A stretch of 39,633 bases of DNA from Hyphomicrobiaceae bacterium (GTDB lineage: Bacteria > Pseudomonadota > Alphaproteobacteria > Rhizobiales > Hyphomicrobiaceae), in assembly GCA_008933705.1 (NCBI GenBank), contig WBUN01000044.1, forward strand, positions 1 to 39,633. Reading direction: 5' to 3'. The translations under genes and the position numbers were made by a program. Below, piece by piece: positions 1-7,749 of the stretch. A model generated the notes under the pieces. That model was given only the letters and a program-made list of their open reading frames with translations, was not told the origin of the DNA and did no database searches. Numbering within the stretch: position 1 is the first letter of the stretch; each line of letters opens with the position of its first letter.

Positions 1-1
1 C

Positions 2-124
2 GGCCTCGGCGGCGCGGCCATCGCCGCCCTCGCCATGGCCGCAGGCCTTGGCATCGAGCGCTGGCTCTTCTTCGCCGAGGCCCGCCACGTCGTCACCCTC
101 TACTACGGCGCCGACGCCGCTTGA
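2..124 (+). CDS. C-terminal end of a DmsC-like molybdoenzyme membrane anchor (partial)
   Basis: The window opens inside a gene. Reading from base 2 gives 40 codons and a TGA, ending in ERWLFFAEARHVVTLYYG followed by four residues. This tail resembles, from memory, the C-terminus of DmsC-family subunits, which anchor DMSO-reductase-type molybdenum enzymes in the inner membrane and pass quinol electrons to the iron-sulfur subunit. Only the last helix and tail are visible, so membrane topology cannot be checked. The gene converges on the FtsH-like gene, and the two coding ends overlap by about 30 bases. The family call rests on the tail motif alone. The catalytic and iron-sulfur subunits should lie to the left of the window if it is right. 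Confidence 0.55.
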   Translation, partial: GLGGAAIAALAMAAGLGIERWLFFAEARHVVTLYYGADAA

Positions 125-1487
125 CGCTCCGCGCGGCGTCACCGGCAGGCGCCGACAGGAACGCTGCGATCTCCTCGTGCGTCAGCGCGCGCCGCTCAAC
201 GAGAGCCACCGCAATCGCGCCAATGGCGCCGCGATGAGCCTCGACGAGCGCGACGGCGCGGTTGTAGGCCGCCTGCAGCATGGCATGCACCTGCTGCGCC
301 AGCTCGGGCCGCAATGCCAGGATCTGCTCGGGCGGGCCTTCCGAGTGGAGGAGGTTCTCCGAGCACGACAGGCCGAGGCCCCACGAGGCGGCCGACCGGA
401 TCGCGAGCGCGGTGGCGATGGCGAGATCCGATCCCTGCCCGCCTCCCGACCCCGCGCTCACCTCGCCCAGGATCACCTCCTCGGCGGCGCGCCCCGCCAG
501 CGCGACGGCCATCCGGTTGTCCACGACCTTGCGCGTGATCGCCTCCACGCGCGGATCGAAATGCGTCGACGCCGTGATCGTGCCGCGGCGGACCAGCGAC
601 GTCGTGACGTTGTTGGATACGGCAAGGAGTATGGCGGCTGCGGCGTGCCCTGCCTCGTGGACGGCGACCGTCTCCAGGCAATCCTCGGGGATGCGGTCGG
701 CCGCATCCTCGAGCACTGCGAAGATGTCTCCCATCTCGAGCCGTCGATCGGCGCTGCGCGCGATGCGGCGGGCGTCGCGCACGAGCTTCTCCATGTCCGC
801 GCCGGTCATCCCCGATGCACACAGCGCGAGCGCGCCCAGATCGGCGTCACGCAGGTCGTCCGCCAGATAGAACCGCAGAATGCCGGCGAGATCCTCGACC
901 GTCGGCTTCTCGATCTCGATGCGGTTGTCGAGCCGGCCGGCCCGCACCAGCGCGGGGTCGACGCGCTCGGGATAGTTGCAGGCGGCGATGACGATCACGC
1001 CCTCCCGCCCCGTGATGCCGTCGAGCTCCTGCAGCAGCGCACCCACGATCGGATCCCACCAGTCGCGGTTGCGTATGCCGGCCCGCTCGCGCGAGGGAAT
1101 GACATCGATCTCGTCGATGAAGAGGATGGACGGTGCGCGCTCGATCGCCTTGCGGAAATCCTCGCGGATGGCACTCAGCACGTTGCCGAGGTGACCCTCG
1201 CGATAGCGCTGCCAGTTGGCGTAGGACGTGGCGATCAACGTCACGCCGCAGCTCGTCGCCAGCGCTTTTGCAAACGTCGTCTTGCCCGTGCCGGGCCCGC
1301 CGTGCAGCAGGCAGCCACGGTCCATATGGCGCCAGGAGATTTTCTTGTTGATGTACTCCGCGAGGTCCCGCGCGACATTGAGGCCCCAGATCTTGGCCTT
1401 TCCCATGCCGTGAAGGTCCTCCAGGCGTGGCCGGTCCTCCGCCCGCGGCGGCGGCGAGACGGCAGGATCGCGCTTTGGTGCAGGCAT
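93..1487 (-). CDS. Soluble FtsH-like AAA+ ATPase/zinc metallopeptidase
   Basis: A 464-residue protein with an AAA+ module followed by an FtsH-type (M41) peptidase. The AAA part shows Walker A GGPGTGKTT, Walker B ILFIDEID and a second region of homology containing DPALVRAGRLDNRIE with arginine-finger residues. The peptidase has the zinc motif HEAGH and a later LAGRAAEEVILGE...GSDLAIATA segment, which in FtsH carries the third metal ligand, so both activities look intact. Unlike canonical FtsH (about 640 residues, two N-terminal membrane helices), it has only about 30 residues before the AAA domain and no membrane segment, so it is probably cytosolic. The ATG at 1487 was chosen because GGAG lies seven bases upstream; a GTG at 1574 is in frame but lacks a clear ribosome site. 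Its substrate is unknown. Confidence 0.85.
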   Translation of the reverse strand: MPAPKRDPAVSPPPRAEDRPRLEDLHGMGKAKIWGLNVARDLAEYINKKISWRHMDRGCLLHGGPGTGKTTFAKALATSCGVTLIATSYANWQRYREGHLGNVLSAIREDFRKAIERAPSILFIDEIDVIPSRERAGIRNRDWWDPIVGALLQELDGITGREGVIVIAACNYPERVDPALVRAGRLDNRIEIEKPTVEDLAGILRFYLADDLRDADLGALALCASGMTGADMEKLVRDARRIARSADRRLEMGDIFAVLEDAADRIPEDCLETVAVHEAGHAAAAILLAVSNNVTTSLVRRGTITASTHFDPRVEAITRKVVDNRMAVALAGRAAEEVILGEVSAGSGGGQGSDLAIATALAIRSAASWGLGLSCSENLLHSEGPPEQILALRPELAQQVHAMLQAAYNRAVALVEAHRGAIGAIAVALVERRALTHEEIAAFLSAPAGDAARSVKRRRRRSRG

Positions 1488-1584
1488 GATGCTGCTCCGT
1501 TGATGAAGAGGCGGATTGCGGGCGTGCGCGGACAGCGCCGTGCGAGGCGCGTCGACGTGCCGGCATTTGCTCACATGAAGGGCT

Positions 1585-1785
1585 TCAGCCGGATGGGCCT
1601 AAAGGCTCCGTCGGCTCTGCTTCGTTCTCCCGCATGCGCGTGATCGCGCGCGGTCGTATCCCTTCGGCGCTGTCGTGCAGCGCTGCGGTCGTGGGTGTCC
1701 GCGTGTTCCCGTCCTGCTCTGTCGGAAGTTCCCGCGCTTCAAGTGTCACTTGAGCGAGACGCATGACGCTAGGCTCTCGTGCCAT
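1585..1785 (-). CDS. Small hypothetical protein upstream of the FtsH-like gene
   Basis: A 66-residue reading frame starting MAREPSVMRL and ending EPTEPLGPSG. It is hydrophilic, rich in Thr, Glu and Arg, and has no recognisable domain, signal peptide or membrane helix. It is included because AAAGGGAG sits six bases before the ATG and because it lies just upstream of the FtsH-like gene on the same strand, so the two could be cotranscribed. No family is recognised. A short acidic protein next to an AAA+ protease could be an adaptor or substrate, but nothing in the sequence shows this, and chance coding in GC-rich DNA is possible. Confidence 0.35.
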   Translation of the reverse strand: MAREPSVMRLAQVTLEARELPTEQDGNTRTPTTAALHDSAEGIRPRAITRMRENEAEPTEPLGPSG

Positions 1786-1883
1786 TCGCAACTCCCTTTG
1801 CAAGCTGGAACGACAGCCGGTCTGCGCAAACTCTTGCGGGATAAGAAGCCCGCGCCCCCGCTGACCGCTAGTCGCCCCCAACC

Positions 1884-1905
1884 CGGCAGCACTCATGTGC
1901 TGCCG
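1884..1905. other. Perfect 9-bp stem, 4-base loop hairpin
   Basis: The arms CGGCAGCAC and GTGCTGCCG enclose TCAT. No T-run follows on either strand, so it is not a standard Rho-independent terminator. It overlaps the stop codon of the ORF remnant at 1893-2045 and lies about 100 bases upstream of the small gene at 1785. Transcript-end or regulator-binding roles are equally possible. Confidence 0.4.
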
Positions 1906-2045
1906 CATGCCTCGACGTACTGCTGGATCTGCTGTTCGACCTCCTCGATCCGTGATTGGCGCGGCGCATGAACGAATGGGATTGTGACTTTGAAACGGCC
2001 ATTCCGCAGTGAACGACTCTTTGCTTCGGCGCTGAGGAATTGAGG
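1893..2045 (-). pseudogene. Possible gene remnant, 50 codons without a start
   Basis: On the minus strand, an open frame of 50 codons ends RIEEVEQQIQQYVEACGST before a TGA. Its composition (Gln/Glu-rich amphipathic helix after a beta-like NGRFKVTIPFVHAPR stretch) looks more protein-like than the overlapping frames. It has no ATG, GTG or TTG and is closed upstream by TGA at 2046-2048. It could be the decayed 3' end of a gene. The rest of the 1786-2215 gap shows no supportable gene; it presumably holds the promoter of the small ORF/FtsH-like unit. Confidence 0.25.
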
Positions 2046-2215
2046 TCACACCGCAGCGCGGAGAAGCCGCGTGTGCGCGCGCGTTTGTCGAGGCGCGGAA
2101 CCGCCGGCAAGAAGAATCTTGCGCTCCGCACCAAGACAGCAGAGCACGATCGACGCTTCAGCCGCACCGTTGCCCGTGGGGCACCCACTTCAATCCGAAG
2201 CGATTTCGCTCTGGT

Positions 2216-3145
2216 CTACGCGGTGCGGCGCATCCACGCCGAGCCTTCGTGCTGCCTGCCGCATGTCTCGGGATGCAGCAGCTCGCCGAGGATTTCCGCC
2301 GTGTCGGCGAGGCGGGGGCCCGGCCGGTTGAAATAGGAATTCCCATCGGCGAAATAGACGCGGCCGCCGCGCACGGCGGCGAGCTCCGTCCATGCGGGCT
2401 TCCCCTGCAGTAGCGGCAGCTCTTCCAGCGATCGCTTGAGGTCGTAGCCGCAGGGCGCGACGATGATCACATCGGGATCGGCCGTGACCAGCTCGCTCCA
2501 TTGCATCCAGTCCGAATGCTTGCCGGCCGCGCCGAACAGATTGTCGCCGCCAGCGGCTGCGATCAGCTCCGGCATCCAGTTGCCGCCCGCCATCAGCGGC
2601 TCGACCCATTCGATGAAGGCAGCGCGCGGTCTTGGCCGGCCGGCGGTCCGGGCCGTCACGGCGGCGATGCGTCTCTCCATGTCGCGCACCAGGACTTCGC
2701 CGGCCGGCTCGGCCTCAAGTCCGGCGGCGACCCGGCGGATGTCGGCGTAGACGTCGCCCATGGAGTCGGGCTTCAGCGATATGATGCGGGTGGGGCGATC
2801 GACCCACGTGCAGGTGGCGGCCTCAACGTCGCCAAGGCTGACGGCGCATACCTCGCAGTGGTCCTGCGTGACGATGATGTCGGGGCGCAATTCCTTGAGG
2901 GCGTCGGCATCGACGCGATAGACCGACAGGCCTTCGCGCACGATCTCCCTCACGCGCGCATCGATCTCCGCGCTCGTTCCCTCGACCTTGAATTTCGGTG
3001 CCGTGAGCGCCGGCAGGGCAAGCACGCCGGCCGGAAAGTCGCACTCGTGACTGCGGCCGACCAGCCAATCCTGCCGGCCGAGCGCAGCCACGATCTCCGT
3101 CGCACTGGCGATCAGGCTTACCACTCTCTTGGCCGCAGCCGCCAT
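2216..3145 (-). CDS. BtuF-like cobalamin-binding protein without a signal peptide
   Basis: A 309-residue protein of the BtuF/periplasmic-binding fold. It starts MAAAAKRVVSLIASATEIVAALG, the typical first strand and helix, and continues with SHECDFP and the mid-protein segment RPDIIVTQDHCEVCAVS. BtuF in enterobacteria is periplasmic and hands vitamin B12 to BtuCD. Here there is no leader peptide, so it is probably cytosolic or the leader was lost. It is the last gene of a minus-strand unit, 21 bases after the DUF71 gene. DUF71 genes in bacteria often adjoin B12 genes, which supports a corrinoid salvage role. GAGGCGAGG lies just before the ATG. Binding of a different iron or corrinoid complex cannot be excluded. 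Confidence 0.75.
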   Translation of the reverse strand: MAAAAKRVVSLIASATEIVAALGRQDWLVGRSHECDFPAGVLALPALTAPKFKVEGTSAEIDARVREIVREGLSVYRVDADALKELRPDIIVTQDHCEVCAVSLGDVEAATCTWVDRPTRIISLKPDSMGDVYADIRRVAAGLEAEPAGEVLVRDMERRIAAVTARTAGRPRPRAAFIEWVEPLMAGGNWMPELIAAAGGDNLFGAAGKHSDWMQWSELVTADPDVIIVAPCGYDLKRSLEELPLLQGKPAWTELAAVRGGRVYFADGNSYFNRPGPRLADTAEILGELLHPETCGRQHEGSAWMRRTA

Positions 3146-3166
3146 CCTCGCCTCTCGGGGATCGGC

Positions 3167-3826
3167 CTACGCAGGCACGACGTCGCAGAATACGAAGCCG
3201 TCGCGCGTCACCACGTCGCCGGTGCGCACGGCAATCGGCGCGCTGAACATCGGGCCGGCGCAGGCAAAGGTGTGAAACTCGCCGTTCTCGGCGCAGGGGT
3301 CGACGCCCTCGGGCAGATCATCGAGAAGAGAGCGGTCGAAGCGGCGGCCGGCCAGGCGTTCGGGCATCTTGCGCGGATCGAGGCTGGTGATGTGGGCGAC
3401 GAGGCCGCCCGCGATCATCTCGTCGGCGAGGCGGCGCGTCTCGATGCCCCACACCGGGAACAGCGGCGTGAGCCCGCTGCCGGCGAGCTTCGTCTCGCGA
3501 TAGCGGCGGATATCCTCCAGGAAGAGATCGCCGAAGGCCATCGCCTCGACCCCCTCGGCCACCTGGCGCGCCACGAACTCGCCCATCGCGCGCTCGTAGG
3601 TCTCGTTGGGACAGGGATAGGGGATGGGCAGCAGGTGCAGCGGCAGCCCGGCCGCTGCCGCCTGAGCCTCGACCAGGGTGCGGCGCACGCCGTGCATGGC
3701 CACGCGGTCGAATTCCGCATTGATGGTCGTCACCAGGCCGACGACGGTGATGTCGGGGCGCCGGCGCAACAGATGCAACGCCCAGGCCGAGTCCTTGCCC
3801 GAACTCCAGCTCAATAAGGTTTTCAT
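3167..3826 (-). CDS. DUF71/COG2102 PP-loop ATPase, B12-salvage-type
   Basis: A 219-residue adenine nucleotide alpha-hydrolase protein. The PP-loop is near the N-terminus as WSSGKDSA, and the C-terminal half carries ENGEFHTFACAGPMF. Eukaryotic and archaeal relatives (Dph6) make the amide of diphthamide. Bacteria lack diphthamide, and comparative genomics has proposed that the bacterial subgroup with an ENGE(F/Y)HT motif acts in B12 salvage. That fits its place here between a BtuF-like gene (21 bases downstream) and a patatin gene (22 bases upstream). The ATG at 3826 puts the PP-loop at residues 6-12, as in the family; an upstream start at 3880 would overlap the patatin gene and adds unconserved residues. 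The exact amidation or activation reaction is unknown. Confidence 0.75.
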   Translation of the reverse strand: MKTLLSWSSGKDSAWALHLLRRRPDITVVGLVTTINAEFDRVAMHGVRRTLVEAQAAAAGLPLHLLPIPYPCPNETYERAMGEFVARQVAEGVEAMAFGDLFLEDIRRYRETKLAGSGLTPLFPVWGIETRRLADEMIAGGLVAHITSLDPRKMPERLAGRRFDRSLLDDLPEGVDPCAENGEFHTFACAGPMFSAPIAVRTGDVVTRDGFVFCDVVPA

Positions 3827-3848
3827 CGCAGCAGGATGCCACTTCGGC

Positions 3849-4970
3849 TCAATCGGCGGCAAGATCGAGCACGCGCACACCCCTCCTCGGTTTTTCGCGG
3901 GTGCGCCACTTGGGATGCCTGAGGGTGCGCGTGACGTCGTTGCGTCCCGCCTGCCAGTGCTCCTCGATGGACAGACGCGAGAACTCGTAGTCCTGCGCGT
4001 GCGTATCGTAGGCGGCGCGGCGATGGATCAGATGCACGATGGTCACGGCCTCGTCGCAGCTCAGCTTTGCCAGCATCTCCAGATCCGGATCGCTCTTCAG
4101 CTCCTCGGGAATCTTGTCCAGCAGCCGGCGGATGGCTCGGCGCATGGTCTGGCTTTGCTGGAACTTGTCGGTGCTCAGTCTGGTGCGGCTCGAATAGCGG
4201 ATCTCCTTCTCGCGTTGCGCCACGTCGAACAGGTTTTGCGGCATCGAGCCGCGTGCACTGAACAAGTCGACCTGGAAGATGCACTTGTCGCTCGGCTCAC
4301 CCGTGTAGTCGAGGATGTACTGCAGGGGCGTATTGGACACGAGGCCGCCGTCCCAATAGGCCTCCCCGTCGATCATTACGGGCGGCAGGCCTGGCGGCAG
4401 GGCTCCCGAAGCCATGATGTGCTCGGGGCGGATGACGAGGTCGTGGGAATCGAAATACGCGAAGTTGCCGGAGCGGATGTTGACGGCACCGACACTGAGG
4501 CGGACGTTGCAGGCCTCGATGTAGTCGAAATCGACCAGCTCCTCGAGCGTCGACTTGAGGGGGGCGGAGTCGTAGACGCTGAGGGCTGCAGGAGAGCCCG
4601 GCAGCATGAGGTGTGCTGGCGGAAATCGCGGCTCGAAGAAGCCCGGCACGCCGACCGTGGAGAAGTAGGCCGCGCTCATGTAGTTGAAGAACTCGCGCGG
4701 CTGGGTCCCATCGATGACGGGGCCTGCCTGCACGCCCGAGGACACGCGGTTCCAGAACGTGCGCAGGCGCTCGACGCGGTGCTCGGGGGGGTTGCCGGCG
4801 ATGATCGCCGCGTTGACCGCGCCGATGGATATGCCTGCAATCCAGTCCGGCGCGTAGCCGGCCTCCGCCAGCGCTTCGTAGGCGCCGGCCTGGTAGGCGC
4901 CGAGGGCGCCGCCGCCCTGCAGCACCAGGACGATGCGTTCCTTCCCGCTGGTTGGCAATGCTTCGCTCAT
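3849..4970 (-). CDS. Patatin-like phospholipase with DUF3734 tail
   Basis: A 373-residue serine acyl hydrolase. The patatin domain (about residues 10-225) shows the oxyanion motif GGGALGAYQAG, the nucleophile motif GISIG with the active serine, and the catalytic aspartate in DGGL. The C-terminal part, about 130 residues with RTRLSTDKFQQSQTMRRAI, resembles the DUF3734 extension found in bacterial patatins. Such enzymes cleave acyl chains from phospholipids or related esters, usually in the cytoplasm or at the inner membrane. GTGGAG seven bases before the ATG at 4970 sets the start; a second ATG two codons earlier is too close to that site. It is first in a three-gene unit with the DUF71 and BtuF-like genes, and why a lipase should travel with B12 genes is not evident. 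Confidence 0.85.
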   Translation of the reverse strand: MSEALPTSGKERIVLVLQGGGALGAYQAGAYEALAEAGYAPDWIAGISIGAVNAAIIAGNPPEHRVERLRTFWNRVSSGVQAGPVIDGTQPREFFNYMSAAYFSTVGVPGFFEPRFPPAHLMLPGSPAALSVYDSAPLKSTLEELVDFDYIEACNVRLSVGAVNIRSGNFAYFDSHDLVIRPEHIMASGALPPGLPPVMIDGEAYWDGGLVSNTPLQYILDYTGEPSDKCIFQVDLFSARGSMPQNLFDVAQREKEIRYSSRTRLSTDKFQQSQTMRRAIRRLLDKIPEELKSDPDLEMLAKLSCDEAVTIVHLIHRRAAYDTHAQDYEFSRLSIEEHWQAGRNDVTRTLRHPKWRTREKPRRGVRVLDLAAD

Positions 4971-5193
4971 GGCCATACTCCACGCCCGCTCGCCTCGTCG
5001 CTTCCGGGCTGCTGCCGGCAGAATTGGCAGCCATTTGCGGCAAGATGGCCATCCTGCGCAAATCACAGCTCGCTGCAGGGTAATCGAATGCCTGAGAACG
5101 CTCGATGCGCCGCCCGCAATGGCTGTCTCCCCGCGGGCGCACCCTGTGCTATGCAGGGCGCTGCATCTGCAAAGCCAATGAAGGAGCGTGAGC

Positions 5194-5985
5194 ATGGGCC
5201 CGTTCAGCGACATCGGCGTCGAGGTGTCGGATCTGGTGGCGACCATCGAGATCCGCCGGCCGCCCCACAACTATTTCGACATCGCCCTCATCCGCGAGAT
5301 CGCCACCGCGCTGGAGGCGCTGGACGAGGACCCTGCGACCCGCGCGATCGTGCTCGCGGCGCAGGGCAAGGCGTTTTGCGCCGGCGCCAGCCTGGGCGAC
5401 GGCAAGGACGTGCTCGACGTGCTGCAGGACAAGGCGGCGAAGGGCGAGACGGGCAACCTCTACATCGAAGCCGTGCGGCTGTTCCGCACCAAGAAGCCGA
5501 TCATCGGCGCCATCCACGGTCCTGCCGTCGGCGGCGGGCTCGGCCTGGCCCTGGTCCCCGACCTGCGTGTGACCTGCCACGAGGCGCGCTTCTGCGCCAA
5601 CTTCACGAGGCTCGGCTTCCATCCGGGCTTCGGATTGACGGTGACGCTGCCGGCGCTGATCGGCCCGTCCAAGGCGGCGCTGGTGTTCTACACGAGCCGC
5701 CGCTTCACGGGCGAGGAAGCGGTTGCCATGGGGCTGGCCGACGTGCTGGTGCCGCGCGAGCAGGTGCGGCCGGCGGCCCAGGCGCTTGCCAGGGAGATTG
5801 CAGAGTCATCTCCGCTCGGCGTGGTGGCGACGCGGACCACGCTGCGGGCGGGGCTTGCCGACCGCGTGCGCGCGGCCACCGACGTCGAGCTCGAGGCGCA
5901 GCTCAGGCTGCGTGCGACCGAGGACTTCAGGGAAGGCGTGAAGGCGACGGCGGAACGGCGGCTGCCGAGGTTCGTGGGCCGGTGA
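5194..5985 (+). CDS. Enoyl-CoA hydratase/isomerase family protein
   Basis: A 263-residue crotonase-fold protein. It has the CoA/oxyanion segments GKAFCAGASLGD and IHGPAVGGGLGLALVPDLRV, and a RLGFHPGFG loop where the catalytic glutamates of hydratases normally lie. Classical enoyl-CoA hydratase has Glu in both loops. Here the second-loop segment reads TRLGFHPGFGLT with no glutamate at the usual place, so isomerase, hydrolase or another crotonase reaction is as likely as hydration. AAGGAG lies seven bases before the ATG at 5194; the in-frame GTG six bases earlier is too close to it. It is divergent from the patatin gene. It could feed the CoA-ester module at 7.7-14 kb but is not in its operon. 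Confidence 0.8.
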   Translation: MGPFSDIGVEVSDLVATIEIRRPPHNYFDIALIREIATALEALDEDPATRAIVLAAQGKAFCAGASLGDGKDVLDVLQDKAAKGETGNLYIEAVRLFRTKKPIIGAIHGPAVGGGLGLALVPDLRVTCHEARFCANFTRLGFHPGFGLTVTLPALIGPSKAALVFYTSRRFTGEEAVAMGLADVLVPREQVRPAAQALAREIAESSPLGVVATRTTLRAGLADRVRAATDVELEAQLRLRATEDFREGVKATAERRLPRFVGR

Positions 5986-6080
5986 GCGTGCTCGGGGTCA
6001 AGGCCCGTAGATGACGCCGCATCGCGTGAGATGGCATCGACCCGTGACGTCGCCTCGCAGTTGAGCTTTCGGCGTCGGCC

Positions 6081-6266
6081 CTATGGTCCGTTGGGATTGG
6101 TGGGACCGGGCGTAGGGGTGCCCGTGCCCTCGGGCCCAGCGACGCTCGCCAATGCATGGCCTGCGATGCCGAGCGGCCCCGATCGAGGGATACCGGCCAG
6201 CCCCGCGAGCGCGAGGATCGTCAGCACCGCCATGACGTTCTTCATGGTCTCGTTCCGTGCGCGCAC
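6081..6266 (-). CDS. Small exported hypothetical protein
   Basis: A 61-codon frame whose N-terminus has two arginines and a lysine followed by VMAVLTILALAGLAGIP, a signal-peptide-like hydrophobic stretch, and then a short Gly/Pro/Thr-rich tail ending GPTNPNGP. The GTG at 6266 has AGGAGG ten bases upstream; an internal ATG at 6245 (MKNVM) is an alternative with a weaker site. It is convergent with the enoyl-CoA hydratase gene. No family is recognised. Low complexity and short length make the call tentative. Confidence 0.4.
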   Translation of the reverse strand: MRARNETMKNVMAVLTILALAGLAGIPRSGPLGIAGHALASVAGPEGTGTPTPGPTNPNGP

Positions 6267-6516
6267 TCGATGAGAGCCTCCTGCCGCTCACGTGCTGCAT
6301 ATGGTCACGATCGCGCGCGCGATCAGGGCGCCTCACGCACGCTTGATGGACCTTGAGCGGGGCGACGGTCCGCGGCAGCGCCAAGCGGGCACGCGGTGCC
6401 GGCGGCGCATGCGACCTCAAGGGGGGCCCGGGCCTTGTGCGTCCGGCTGCCGATGCAACGCAAAGCAGGCCAGGTTCCCCTGGAATGAGAGGGAAGGGGT
6501 GGGGCAGGCGATATTG

Positions 6517-6545
6517 TTGCAAAAAGTGCGTAAATCGCATATTAC
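6517..6545 (+). promoter_or_regulatory. Candidate sigma-70 promoter for the small membrane protein gene
   Basis: TTGCAA (6517-6522) and TATTAC (6540-6545) are separated by 17 bases in an AT-rich island inside GC-rich DNA. Transcription would begin about 25 bases before the GTG start at 6576. The rest of 6267-6575 shows no other gene. Confidence 0.45.
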
Positions 6546-6575
6546 AAAGCAGCTCAACGGCCCAGGAGGCGTGCG

Positions 6576-6899
6576 GTGGCGCGGCCCGGATGTCACGCGA
6601 CCAACTGTCCTTTCGATCCCATCGCGCCATGGGCGCGTGTTCTCACCGCCTTCATCGTCTCCTTGATCATCCTGTCGAAACCGCTGCTGAACGGTCTCGG
6701 CATCCAGACGACCGACGCCATTGTGGCGGCCAAGATCGTCATGAGCTTCTCGTTTTTTGTGCCTGTCTTCGTGCTCATTCTGTCGTGCGGCTACGGCTAC
6801 TTCCACGTCGTGGAGAAGAGTCACTATCTGGTGTTCTGCGTCGACGTCGCCGGCGTCCCAGGCACCTTTCTCGGATTGTTTCTGCTCGCTGCCAAATAG
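6576..6899 (+). CDS. Small inner-membrane protein of unknown function
   Basis: A 107-residue protein with at least two clear hydrophobic segments: about residues 20-40 (VLTAFIVSLIILSKPLL) and 55-75 (IVMSFSFFVPVFVLILSCGY). A third, more polar segment (about 84-104) ends at LFLLAAK. The GTG start at 6576 is supported by AGGAGG six bases upstream and a promoter-like pair just before it. It is followed 26 bases later by a secreted protein gene on the same strand, so they probably form a small unit. I do not recognise the family, and no catalytic motif is visible. Confidence 0.6.
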   Translation: MARPGCHATNCPFDPIAPWARVLTAFIVSLIILSKPLLNGLGIQTTDAIVAAKIVMSFSFFVPVFVLILSCGYGYFHVVEKSHYLVFCVDVAGVPGTFLGLFLLAAK

Positions 6900-6925
6900 G
6901 TTCGACCATACTCAAGGAGATGGCT

Positions 6926-7444
6926 ATGTCGACCTTGCTGCGCTTCTCGCTCATCGCAACCGCGGCGGCCTTTGCTTTCGCCGCAACGACACGCGCTCCG
7001 GCGCAGGCGCCGGCGCCACCCTCCGGCGCAACTCCCGGGCTGGAGGCTGTGCCCAACGGCACCTACCAGCCCTTCACGGTCATGCAGAAGATCAGGCTGG
7101 GCGCCACTGCGCTCGTCAACCCTGCGGTCGCCGAAGCCGCGACCGTGGTCTACGGCTTCGAGCCCAACGAGGTCTTCGGCACAGCCGCTTGGAACCAGGA
7201 CGTCTCTTCGAAGATCTCATCAGGCCGCGTGCAGTTTGGACGATCGGTGGGCGTCGGCGCGCAGGCCAAGCTGATGGTGGATCAAAGCTTCACCAAGGAC
7301 GTGGCGGCGGCGCTCACCCAGGAGGGGTACGAGCGGACGTACTACATACATCAGGGCAAGTTCCTGTCGACGCAGCCGACACTCGGTGGCGCCCTGCCGT
7401 CGGGCGCATGGATCGCCTGGTCGCCGCCAGAGGCGCGAAAGTAG
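6926..7444 (+). CDS. Exported hypothetical protein
   Basis: A 172-residue protein with a typical Sec signal peptide: MSTLLRFSLIATAAAFAFA, with likely cleavage after the APAQA stretch. A Pro/Ala-rich linker and a compact domain containing VVYGFEPNEVFGTAAWNQDV and GRSVGVGAQAKLMVDQSF follow. There are no cysteines in the mature part and no recognised enzymatic motif. AAGGAG lies six bases before the ATG at 6926; an ATG two codons earlier abuts that site. It is probably cotranscribed with the membrane protein gene ending at 6899, which suggests a shared envelope role, but the function is unknown. Confidence 0.65.
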   Translation: MSTLLRFSLIATAAAFAFAATTRAPAQAPAPPSGATPGLEAVPNGTYQPFTVMQKIRLGATALVNPAVAEAATVVYGFEPNEVFGTAAWNQDVSSKISSGRVQFGRSVGVGAQAKLMVDQSFTKDVAAALTQEGYERTYYIHQGKFLSTQPTLGGALPSGAWIAWSPPEARK

Positions 7445-7461
7445 GGCAGACGGCCGGTTCC

Positions 7462-7641
7462 TCAGGGGCGGGGCCGGCCGGTCGCGGGCCCTGCCAGGCG
7501 ACCATCGAAAATCACCGTCACATAGGCGACCACCAGGACGGCCCATATCACGGCAAGGTGGTCCCATTGCCGCCCGTAGATGATCCCGCCAGCGGCGGCG
7601 AGGCCGTATGCCATCATGCGAAAAGCCGAGCGTCGCGACAT
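7462..7641 (-). CDS. 59-residue membrane protein
   Basis: A short minus-strand gene reading MSRRSAFRMMAYGLAAAGG, then IIYGRQWDHLAVIWAVLVVAYV and a Pro/Arg-rich tail. One strong and one weaker hydrophobic segment with positively charged ends suggest a small inner-membrane protein. An AGGG lies seven bases before the ATG, which is a weak ribosome site. The stop is 18 bases from the convergent exported-protein gene. No family is recognised; it is supported by hydrophobic pattern, spacing and length of open frame rather than homology. Confidence 0.45.
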   Translation of the reverse strand: MSRRSAFRMMAYGLAAAGGIIYGRQWDHLAVIWAVLVVAYVTVIFDGRLAGPATGRPRP

Positions 7642-7749
7642 ATCCGGACCCTAAAGTGCTATAAGCGCACATTGTGGGGCCAATTGGCAAATCGTTGATT
7701 AAGCGCCAGCGCCGTTTCGGGGGCCGGTCAACGAGGCGATACCGGCCGC

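Noticed and set aside
1884-1905. Rho-independent terminator
   Set aside because: The stem is good but no T-run follows on either strand; kept only as a hairpin.
3678-6014. 778-codon open frame on the plus strand
   Set aside because: Crosses three genes on both strands; no motif, biased composition.
6353-7444. 363-codon frame containing the exported protein
   Set aside because: Its first 190 codons overlap the membrane protein gene in another frame; the signal peptide and ribosome site place the real start at 6926.
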